DNA of 64,000 bases from the NCBI GenBank assembly GCA_900470805.1, contig UCCA01000006.1:40530-104529 (forward strand), in the 5' to 3' direction. A program made the translations under genes and the position numbers. Positions 57,585 to 64,000 of this stretch are shown piece by piece (the first letter of the stretch is position 1; every line of letters starts with the position of its first letter). Source of the stretch: Hyphomicrobiales bacterium. GTDB lineage: Bacteria > Pseudomonadota > Alphaproteobacteria > Rhizobiales > Rhizobiaceae. The notes beneath the pieces were generated by a model, which did no database searches, had not been told where the DNA came from, and saw nothing but the letters and a program-made list of their open reading frames with translations.

Positions 57585-58580
57585 TCAGACCGTCAGCATG
57601 ATCTTGCCGATGTGGCTGCTGGTTTCCATCAGCCGGTGCGCTTCGGCGACGTCCTCAAAGGCGAAGGTCTTGTGGATGACGGGAGCGAGCTTGCCCTCGT
57701 CGAGCAGCGGCCAGACCTGCGAAAGGAGATCGTCGCGGATGGCGCGCTTTTCCTCAGGTGTGCGCGGGCGCAGCGTCGAACCAGTGACGGTAAGGCGCTT
57801 GACCATGATCGGTGCAAGGTTGACCTTTTCGGCGACGACGCCACCGAGGAAGGCGATGATCGACAAGCAGCCGTCTTTGGCGAGCGAGGCCAGATTCTTT
57901 TCGAAATAGTCGGCGCCGATCATGTCGAGGATCATGTCGACGCCATGTTCCGTCTCGTTTTTGATGACCTCGGCAAAATCCTCGGTCTTGTAGTTGATGG
58001 CCCTGACAGCACCGAGCTTGACACAGGCATCGCACTTTTCCTGCGACCCTGCCGTGGCGTAGACCTTGGCGCCGAAGGCCGTGGCGAGCTGGATCGCCGT
58101 GGTGCCGATACCGCTGGAGCCGCCATGAACGAGAACGGTCTCGCCTTCGGTGAGGCCCGCCATTTGGAACATGTTGGCCCAGACGGTGAAGTAGTTTTCC
58201 GGCAGGGCGGCCGCCTTTACCGCATCGTAACCCTTGGGGAAACGCAGCGCCTGGCCGGCGGGGATGAGGCAATATTCGGCATAGGCGCCGCCATTTGTGA
58301 GGCCGCAGACCTTGTCGCCGATGACATAGCCGCTGACACCGGCGCCGATGGCGACGACCTCGCCCGCAATCTCAAGGCCGAGAATGGGACTTGCGTCCCT
58401 CGGTGGCGGATAGGTGCCCTGGCGCTGCGCGACATCGGGGCGGTTGACACCAATCGCCTGGGTCTTGACGAGGATCTGGCCCTCGCCGGCAACGGGCAAA
58501 GGCCCTTTGGCGATGATCATCACGTCAGGGGCGCCGAAGTGCGGCAGGTCGACGAAACGCATAAGCGCAGGCAAGGACAT
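57585..58580 (-). CDS. NAD(P)H:quinone oxidoreductase, zeta-crystallin/PIG3-like (331 aa)
   Basis: A zinc-free medium-chain dehydrogenase/reductase. The N-terminal GroES-like part holds [20 protein letters not shown] and [13 protein letters not shown]; the Rossmann domain has [20 protein letters not shown] near 145-164 and a K-x-x-A-x-x-L-P-E-N-Y-F-T motif before it. Members reduce quinones with NADPH in one-electron steps. The ATG at 58580 follows GAGGAG. The length and motifs match PIG3-type proteins exactly. Confidence 0.92.
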   Translation of the reverse strand: MSLPALMRFVDLPHFGAPDVMIIAKGPLPVAGEGQILVKTQAIGVNRPDVAQRQGTYPPPRDASPILGLEIAGEVVAIGAGVSGYVIGDKVCGLTNGGAYAEYCLIPAGQALRFPKGYDAVKAAALPENYFTVWANMFQMAGLTEGETVLVHGGSSGIGTTAIQLATAFGAKVYATAGSQEKCDACVKLGAVRAINYKTEDFAEVIKNETEHGVDMILDMIGADYFEKNLASLAKDGCLSIIAFLGGVVAEKVNLAPIMVKRLTVTGSTLRPRTPEEKRAIRDDLLSQVWPLLDEGKLAPVIHKTFAFEDVAEAHRLMETSSHIGKIMLTV

Positions 58581-58655
58581 CACTGGTCTCCTCATTCGGT
58601 AACCAGTGAGATAGTTCAGGCCCCCCTCATTGAGAAGGGCGGAAACGGCAGAGCG

Positions 58656-60461
58656 TCAATTCGCCTCGCCCAGTTGGTGGAACACCAACCCTTCCGTGCT
58701 CTCCTTCGCATGCGCCTTGATCTGGGCGATGGCGGCGGAAACGCGACTGATATCGTCGATAACGAGGCCTTCGGGCAGTTCCAGCACGCCGATCGAGCAG
58801 CGCATCAGCGGGAAAAATGCCTCGACACCAGCGCGGTCATGGCCGCGGATGCGACCGGCGGCGCGATCGATGTCGGAGTAGAGATCCTGGGCGTCGTCGT
58901 GGAAATCGCCGATCAGCCGATCGAGAATCTCGGTCAGTTCCTCCTTGGTCCAGCCTCGAACGCCGATGAAGAAATCGTCGCCATCGACATGTCCGAGGAA
59001 ATGCCGCTCGGCGAAGAAGTATCGGCGCATCAGGGCCGCGAAGAGCGAGATCGCGTGGTCGCCGAGATGGAAGCCATAGGCATCGTTGAAGGGCTTGAAG
59101 TTGTCGAAGTCGCAATAGCAGAAGTGTCGCGTGCGGTCGTCGTCGCGGCTCGCCTCGCGCATGAAATCGCGGATGGCATGGTTGCCCGGAAGCCCGGTCA
59201 GCGGGTTCTGGTCCTGCGCGGTCTTCAGCTTCTTCTCGTTCATCACCTTAATCAGCGAGGCGGCGGAGACGACGCCGGCGTAGCGCATGTTTTCGGTGAG
59301 GAGCAAACAGTTGGCGCCCTCCATGTTGGCGAAGATCGCCATCAGCTGCTCGGCATCGGTGTCGAGCCCGACGATCGGCGCCATCTCGACGAAATGCGAG
59401 ATGGTGCGCTCATAGAGCTTGTTTTTCAGGAGATCGCGGCCGAAGGGGTGATAGATATATTCCTTCAGATGGCGCTCGTGCAGGATGCCGCGCGGCTCGC
59501 CGTTGGCGTTCAGCACCGGGAAGAAGGCGTTCTGCGGATGGCGGCGGAAGACCTCGAAAACGCTGTCGATCGTGTCGTTCTCGAAGACCGTCGGCAGCAC
59601 TTCGATCTGCTTTCGGATGAGGATTTCGTCGAGCGACTGCGTGGCGCGCTTGGTTTTGCCGAGATCGACAAGATGCGGGAAGGATGGCTGCAACTCGCTC
59701 AGATGCGTTGTCGGGCGCGAGATGAACCAGCCCTGGACGAGATCGACGCCATATTCGCGGCAGGTGACGAACTCGGCTTCGGTCTCGATGCCTTCGGCGA
59801 TGACGCGGGTGCCGAGAACATGGGCGATGTGGACGATGTTCTTCAGCAGGTGACGCTTGCGCGGATTGCTGTCGATATCGGCAACGAAATAGCGATCGAT
59901 CTTCAGATAGTCCACCGGATGGTCGCACAGCAGCTTCATCTCGCCGTGACCGACGCCGAAATCATCAATCGCCAGCTTGAAGCCGCGCTTGCGCAGCAGC
60001 GACACCAGCGCGGCGAATTCCGGGACGCTGGTATTGTCGAAGCGTTCGGAAAACTCGAAGCAGATGGACGACGGCGGGATATTGGCAAGCTTCAGATGCT
60101 GCAGCAGATTTTCGACCAGCCGTTCGCCATGCGGAATGAGGCGGACATCGAGATTGATGAACAGCGTCGCGCTGGCAAAGTTCGACGTGGTGGCGAATTT
60201 GGCGAGCGCTCGGCTCGCCACCATCTGCTCCAGCTGCAACAGCTGATCGCCACGGTGGGCCTCGTCGAGGATTTCGACAGGCGAATTGAAGCCAAGCCTT
60301 TCCTGGCCGCGCATCAGCGATTCATAGCCGAAGACGACGCCGGTGCCGGCTTCGACGATTGGCTGGAAGGCGTTTTCGATGACGAGTTTGGCGAGGGTGA
60401 TGATCTGATCGCTGGCGTAACGGCGGATCAGCGCGGGTTCGACGGTGGCAGCCAAAGACAT
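58656..60461 (-). CDS. EAL-CBS-degenerate GGDEF protein (601 aa)
   Basis: The order is reversed relative to most hybrid enzymes. An N-terminal EAL phosphodiesterase domain (about 25-265) has the E-S-L motif (FGYESLMRG), LFINLDVR, FEFSER, the AIDDFGVGH loop and GIETEAEF, all needed for c-di-GMP hydrolysis. Two CBS domains follow (about 275-405), which usually sense adenine nucleotides. The C-terminal GGDEF domain (about 420-600) reads VDGDDF in its active loop, so cyclase activity is doubtful. No membrane segment is seen. ATG 60461 has GTGGAG six bases upstream; a GTG at 60473 overlaps that site. Confidence 0.9.
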   Translation of the reverse strand: MSLAATVEPALIRRYASDQIITLAKLVIENAFQPIVEAGTGVVFGYESLMRGQERLGFNSPVEILDEAHRGDQLLQLEQMVASRALAKFATTSNFASATLFINLDVRLIPHGERLVENLLQHLKLANIPPSSICFEFSERFDNTSVPEFAALVSLLRKRGFKLAIDDFGVGHGEMKLLCDHPVDYLKIDRYFVADIDSNPRKRHLLKNIVHIAHVLGTRVIAEGIETEAEFVTCREYGVDLVQGWFISRPTTHLSELQPSFPHLVDLGKTKRATQSLDEILIRKQIEVLPTVFENDTIDSVFEVFRRHPQNAFFPVLNANGEPRGILHERHLKEYIYHPFGRDLLKNKLYERTISHFVEMAPIVGLDTDAEQLMAIFANMEGANCLLLTENMRYAGVVSAASLIKVMNEKKLKTAQDQNPLTGLPGNHAIRDFMREASRDDDRTRHFCYCDFDNFKPFNDAYGFHLGDHAISLFAALMRRYFFAERHFLGHVDGDDFFIGVRGWTKEELTEILDRLIGDFHDDAQDLYSDIDRAAGRIRGHDRAGVEAFFPLMRCSIGVLELPEGLVIDDISRVSAAIAQIKAHAKESTEGLVFHQLGEAN

Positions 60462-60605
60462 GCCATTCTCCACTGTAGGGCATTGTTTTGTTGTTTTTCG
60501 CCGGGAGACTAGCGGCCAAGAGTCAACGAAGGCTTTCGCCAGTGTGACGGTTTTATGAAACCTTGGAGCTGCGAACGGGCCGTTGCGGCCCGTCGCCGGG
60601 ATCGA

Positions 60606-60827
60606 TCAGGCGGAGCGCCTGTGTTCAGCAAACATGTCGGCAACGCATTTGCCGTCCGCGGATACGCTGTTGCGCACATTGGATGCGCCGCCGAGCTTGC
60701 GAGACGCGTCCCACAGGCGGAGCGCCTCGCGCACGACTTCGCTGCTGGAGACATATGTGCCATCGTCGATCGCTGCGCGGATATCGGCCGCCTGCAGGGG
60801 CGAGATGGAAACAGTTACCATTGGCAT
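60606..60827 (-). CDS. Orphan ParD-like ribbon-helix-helix antitoxin (73 aa)
   Basis: A typical ParD opening, V-T-V-S-I-S-P-L-Q-A-A-D-I-R-A-A-I, and SSSEVVREALRLWDA (the second RHH helix). The C-terminal toxin-binding part is short and divergent (GKCVADMFAEHRRSA). The ATG at 60827 follows GGGAGGAA. No ParE-like frame lies downstream, where only about 145 bases separate it from the next gene, so it appears to be a solitary antitoxin or remnant of a lost module. Confidence 0.8.
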   Translation of the reverse strand: MPMVTVSISPLQAADIRAAIDDGTYVSSSEVVREALRLWDASRKLGGASNVRNSVSADGKCVADMFAEHRRSA

Positions 60828-61007
60828 GTCATTCCTCCCAATTCCTCGCCGGGCAACTCTGCCCGTCGAGGGACGGATACGCATGGAAGCAGGCCGTCGG
60901 ACACCGCCGTTTCCGCGACTGCCTTACACCCCAATTTTAGACCTCGCTCACATTCCTGTCAAAAAAGAAACAGTCCGTGATAAACAGGCTGTGAATAGCG
61001 GGCACAA

Positions 61008-61565
61008 TTAGCGCCTGATGGCAAAGCCGACAGCCAGCATCGTCCAGCCCTGGATGAACAGGTCGCAGGCGAGGAAGAGGCCGAGTATCCACAGGCTGTT
61101 GACCGGCCACCCGAGCACGATGACAAAGCCTGCAAGCGCTGTGATCACGCCGCTTGCGACCACCCATTGCCATCCTTTCACCGGCCGCATGCGCAGGCCG
61201 ACCCAGACGCGGAACACCCCCGCGACCAGCAAGGCCATGGCCAGAAACAGCGTCAGAGCCGCCGATGCCAAAATGGGATTGATGAAGGCGAAGATGCCTG
61301 CCAGCACGTAAAGTACGCCGCTCAGCGCCCAGAACAGCAGTTGATCCCAACCGCGGACCTGAAAGGCATGAACGAGATAGACGATACCGCCGATCAGCAT
61401 GAAAATGCCAACGTAATAGACGGAAACAACCGTCGCCAGAAACACGTTGGCGGCGGCGATGACGCCGCAGGCGATCAGCAACGCACCGAGGATGGCGAAC
61501 CACAGCCACTTCGACTGGAGCTCCGACGTCGAGGACGAAGACATTTCATTGGACAGGTCTGTCAT
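61008..61565 (-). CDS. HdeD/DUF308 membrane protein (185 aa)
   Basis: Six predicted transmembrane helices in three repeated pairs, beginning WLWFAILGALLIACGVIAAA. This fits the HdeD family, named for an E. coli acid-resistance membrane protein; the molecular function is unknown. The N-terminal 18 residues are polar. It is divergent from betI with a gap of about 135 bases that includes a perfect betI-type palindrome nearer to betI. Confidence 0.88.
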   Translation of the reverse strand: MTDLSNEMSSSSTSELQSKWLWFAILGALLIACGVIAAANVFLATVVSVYYVGIFMLIGGIVYLVHAFQVRGWDQLLFWALSGVLYVLAGIFAFINPILASAALTLFLAMALLVAGVFRVWVGLRMRPVKGWQWVVASGVITALAGFVIVLGWPVNSLWILGLFLACDLFIQGWTMLAVGFAIRR

Positions 61566-61650
61566 TTTGCACCTCCCAGTTGCTCCATGACTATGAACCA
61601 GATGCAGCGGATGGAAAGAATTATCTCACGCACGATCGCTCAGATTTTTA

Positions 61651-61670
61651 TTGATTGATCAGTCAATCAA
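61651..61670. promoter_or_regulatory. BetI-type operator palindrome
   Basis: TTGATTGA-TCAG-TCAATCAA is an 8-4-8 perfect inverted repeat 32 bases upstream of betI. TTGATTGA-type half-sites agree with TetR-family BetI boxes, supporting choline-responsive autoregulation. Confidence 0.8.
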
Positions 61671-61702
61671 AATTATGCTCGGGTCCTTAGCGGAGAGATT
61701 TT

Positions 61703-62290
61703 GTGCCGAAAGTCGGGATGGAGCCAGTGCGCCGCAAGGCGCTTGTCGATGCAGCGCTGCGGGTGATCGGGGATCACGGCTCGCTCAGCGTCACCATGTC
61801 CGAAATCGCCAGGCAGGCCGGTGTCTCTCCGGCGCTTGCCCACCACTATTTCGGCAGCAAGGAACAGCTGCTGATCGAGACGATCCGATCGCTTCTAAAG
61901 CAATTGCGCGACGACGCGGTGACGGCGCTGAAAGCGGCGCGCACACCGCGCGAAAAACTGTCGGCGCTGATCCGCGTCAGCTTCCAGGCCGACCAGTTCG
62001 CGCCGCAGACGATCGCGGCGTGGCTTGCCTTCTACGCCGAGGCGCAGCGATCGGACGAGACGCGGCGTTTCCTGATGATCTACGCACGGCGGCTGCGATC
62101 GAACCTTCTGGCCAACCTGAAGCCGCTTTGCCCGGCCGATGCCGCGGAACATATCGCCGAGGGCGCGGCTGCGATGATCGACGGGCTCTATATCCGGCAA
62201 AGTCTGCGCTCGGCGCCTGTGAGCATCGAGGCATCGATTGCGTTGACGGAGGATTATGTGAGCATGCAACTTGGGAGGATCGAGGCGTGA
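61703..62290 (+). CDS. betI: BetI, choline-responsive TetR-family repressor (195 aa)
   Basis: A TetR-fold repressor with the BetI features KVGMEPVRRKALVDAALRVI at the N-terminus, TMSEIARQAGVSPALAHHYF as HTH and a full-length ligand domain ending in SMQLGRIEA. It controls glycine betaine synthesis and releases DNA when choline is present. The start is GTG 61703 with GGAGAG upstream. A perfect palindrome upstream is its likely operator. betB follows after about 205 bases that contain an inverted-repeat element. Confidence 0.95.
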   Translation: MPKVGMEPVRRKALVDAALRVIGDHGSLSVTMSEIARQAGVSPALAHHYFGSKEQLLIETIRSLLKQLRDDAVTALKAARTPREKLSALIRVSFQADQFAPQTIAAWLAFYAEAQRSDETRRFLMIYARRLRSNLLANLKPLCPADAAEHIAEGAAAMIDGLYIRQSLRSAPVSIEASIALTEDYVSMQLGRIEA

Positions 62291-62303
62291 CCCATCACAT
62301 AAC

Positions 62304-62442
62304 CTCCCTCATTCCTGTGCTCGTCACAGGAATACAGCGAGCCCAAGTCCTTGGGCTCAGAAGTCCAATTTTCTCGACGACGGTTCATTCACCGCGCAGA
62401 CGCGCGGTGGCTGGATTCCTGTGACAAGCACAGGAATGAGGG
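62304..62442. repeat. Inverted-repeat element between betI and betB
   Basis: CTCCCTCATTCCTGTGCTCG and the following CACAGGAAT (62304-62333) are complementary to ATTCCTGTGACAAGCACAGG plus AATGAGGGAG (62413-62442). Internal smaller hairpins (CCCAAG-TCC-TTGGG and CCGCG..CGCGG) lie in the loop. This is a dispersed palindrome of a third type in this window. It could terminate or attenuate readthrough from betI to betB. Confidence 0.85.
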
Positions 62443-62496
62443 AGTGCTAAATTTGCCGTCTCGTTTCAGTCAAATCGAACTTCAAAGGATAGATTC

Positions 62497-63960
62497 ATGA
62501 AAGCCCAGCCGAACGCATCGCACTTCATCAACGGCGAATATGTCGAGGATGACGCCGGCAGCGTGATCGAGAGCCTCTATCCGGCGACCGGCGAAGTCAT
62601 CGCAAGGCTGCATGCGGCCACACCCGCGATTGTCGAGAAGGCGATTGCCGCGGCCAAGCGGGCGCAGCCGGAATGGGCGGCGATGAGCCCCACGGCACGC
62701 GGCCGTATCCTGAAGCGCGCCGCCGAGATCATGCGCCAGCGCAATCGCGAGCTTTCGGAGCTCGAGACACTCGACACAGGCAAGCCGATCCAGGAGACCA
62801 TCGTCGCCGACCCGACATCAGGCGCCGACAGCTTCGAGTTCTTCGGCGGCGTGATCGCGGCCGGACTGAACGGCCAGTATATCCCGCTCGGCGGCGACTT
62901 CGCCTATACCAAGCGGGTGCCGCTCGGCGTCTGCGTCGGCATCGGCGCCTGGAACTATCCGCAGCAGATCGCCTGCTGGAAGGGTGCGCCGGCGCTCGCC
63001 GCCGGCAATGCCATGGTGTTCAAGCCGTCGGAAAACACGCCGCTCGGCGCATTGAAGATCGCCGAAATCCTTGTTGAGGCCGGCCTGCCGAAGGGACTTT
63101 TCAACGTCATCCAGGGTGACCGCGATACCGGGCCGCTGCTCGTCAACCACCCCGATGTCGCCAAGGTGTCGCTGACCGGCTCGGTGCCGACGGGCCGCAA
63201 GGTGGCGGCCGCCGCCGCCGGCAATCTCAAGCATGTGACGATGGAGCTCGGGGGCAAGTCGCCGCTGATCGTCTTCGACGACGCTAATATCGACAGCGCC
63301 ATCGGCGGCGCCATGCTCGGCAACTTCTATTCGACCGGCCAGGTCTGCTCGAACGGCACCCGTGTCTTCGTGCAGAAAAAGATCAAGGGCGAATTCCTGA
63401 AGCGGCTGAAGGCACGCACCGACGCCATGGTGATCGGCGACCCGATGGACGAGGCGACGCAAGTCGGGCCGATGGTCTCTTGGGCACAGCGCGAGAAGGT
63501 GCTGGAGTATATCGAGAAGGGCAAGGCGGAGGGTGCAACGCTGGTGACGGGCGGCGGTATTCCGAACAACGTCGCCGGTGAAGGCTACTACGTGCAGCCG
63601 ACCGTGTTTGCCGACGTCACCGACGAGATGACCATCGCCCGCGAGGAGATCTTCGGGCCTGTCATGTGCGTGCTCGATTTCGACGACGAGGCCGAAGTGA
63701 TCGCTCGCGGCAACGCCACCGAATTCGGCCTGGCGGCAGGTGTGTTCACGTCGGATCTTTCGCGCGGCCATCGCGTGGTCGACCAGCTCGATGCCGGGAC
63801 GCTGTGGATCAACACCTACAACCTGTGCCCGGTGGAGATCCCCTTTGGCGGCTCCAAGCAATCAGGCTTCGGCCGCGAGAATTCGCTGGCGGCGCTGGAG
63901 CATTATTCCGAACTGAAGACGGTTTATGTCGGCATGGGCAAGGTCGAGGCGCCGTATTGA
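62497..63960 (+). CDS. betB: BetB, betaine aldehyde dehydrogenase (487 aa)
   Basis: An aldehyde dehydrogenase that converts betaine aldehyde to glycine betaine, an osmoprotectant, with NAD(P)+. The catalytic Glu250 (MELGGKSP) and Cys284 ([11 protein letters not shown]) are present, and the N-terminus and length match BetB rather than a generic ALDH. It follows betI on the same strand. In rhizobia the partner choline dehydrogenase gene betA usually follows, which would start beyond the right edge; choline sulfatase betC is not between betI and betB here. Confidence 0.95.
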   Translation: MKAQPNASHFINGEYVEDDAGSVIESLYPATGEVIARLHAATPAIVEKAIAAAKRAQPEWAAMSPTARGRILKRAAEIMRQRNRELSELETLDTGKPIQETIVADPTSGADSFEFFGGVIAAGLNGQYIPLGGDFAYTKRVPLGVCVGIGAWNYPQQIACWKGAPALAAGNAMVFKPSENTPLGALKIAEILVEAGLPKGLFNVIQGDRDTGPLLVNHPDVAKVSLTGSVPTGRKVAAAAAGNLKHVTMELGGKSPLIVFDDANIDSAIGGAMLGNFYSTGQVCSNGTRVFVQKKIKGEFLKRLKARTDAMVIGDPMDEATQVGPMVSWAQREKVLEYIEKGKAEGATLVTGGGIPNNVAGEGYYVQPTVFADVTDEMTIAREEIFGPVMCVLDFDDEAEVIARGNATEFGLAAGVFTSDLSRGHRVVDQLDAGTLWINTYNLCPVEIPFGGSKQSGFGRENSLAALEHYSELKTVYVGMGKVEAPY

Positions 63961-63982
63961 CGATGACGTCAGCGCAAGCCCG

Positions 63983-64000
63983 CCCCCCTCTGGCCTGCCG
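63983..64000. repeat. Left end of a RIME-like element, cut by the window edge
   Basis: CCCCCCTCTGGCCTGCCG matches the first arm of the elements at 30237 and 42284 with one change. The remainder lies outside the window, downstream of betB. Confidence 0.7.

Noticed and set aside
57612..60512. A 966-residue open frame on the plus strand
   Set aside because: It runs antisense to the quinone oxidoreductase and EAL-CBS-GGDEF genes, has the residue bias of a GC-rich shadow frame and no recognisable domain.

Overview
The window reads as chromosomal (or chromid) DNA of an alphaproteobacterium of the Rhizobiales, most likely Rhizobiaceae. The basis is high GC, GC-rich third codon positions, RIME-like palindromic intergenic elements, TIGR03808-type Tat repeat protein, a ligase-associated exonuclease/ATP-dependent ligase pair, a DUF1127 protein, a Rhizobium etli ReAV-type asparaginase and a betI-betB pair. 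Genes are densely packed on both strands. I see no rRNA, tRNA, CRISPR array, insertion sequence or prophage.

Layout. 0-5 kb: the 3' end of an unknown Cys-containing protein, a small Gly-rich protein, a HerA-like ATPase (DUF853), and an ABC-F ATPase preceded by a possible leader peptide. 5.3-27 kb: the centre of interest, a biofilm-adhesin locus. It holds a periplasmic-binding-like lipoprotein, a LapG-type cysteine protease (BTLCP), a type I secretion operon (TolC-like outer membrane factor, LapB-like ABC exporter, LapC-like adaptor, and a coupled ribbon-helix-helix/PAS-like protein), a membrane-bound degenerate GGDEF protein, and a 3400-residue RTX adhesin. The adhesin carries T1SS-143-like, DUF642-like, six about 120-aa, VCBS and RTX repeats. 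An ArsR/SRPBCC pair and a GFA protein are interleaved.

27-34 kb: VOC and DUF899 proteins with a MarR regulator, a RES/Xre toxin-antitoxin pair, an MFS transporter, the ohr/ohrR peroxide module with a readable promoter-operator, and a ChaC-like enzyme. 34-40.5 kb: LysR/DUF1127 divergon, two paralogous L,D-transpeptidases, a Tat-type alpha/beta hydrolase, an MFS exporter and a HigBA-type toxin-antitoxin pair. 40.6-51 kb: ATP-dependent DNA ligase and its exonuclease, a PAS-GAF-GGDEF-EAL protein, a Tat-exported beta-helix protein, two glutathione S-transferases, a LysR regulator and a YjbR-family protein. 51-64 kb: DeoR regulator, asparaginase, DUF3750 protein, two MFS transporters, a quinone oxidoreductase, an EAL-CBS-GGDEF protein, an orphan ParD-like antitoxin, an HdeD-like membrane protein, and betI-betB ending at the right edge.

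How the parts may work together: the adhesin, its exporter and the LapG-type protease resemble the Pseudomonas Lap system, in which a periplasmic protease releases an outer-membrane-retained adhesin unless c-di-GMP blocks it. The canonical c-di-GMP receptor LapD is absent here. A membrane GGDEF protein with a ruined active site but an intact RxxD inhibitory site lies between adhesin and exporter, making it the best local candidate for a c-di-GMP input. That link is inference.
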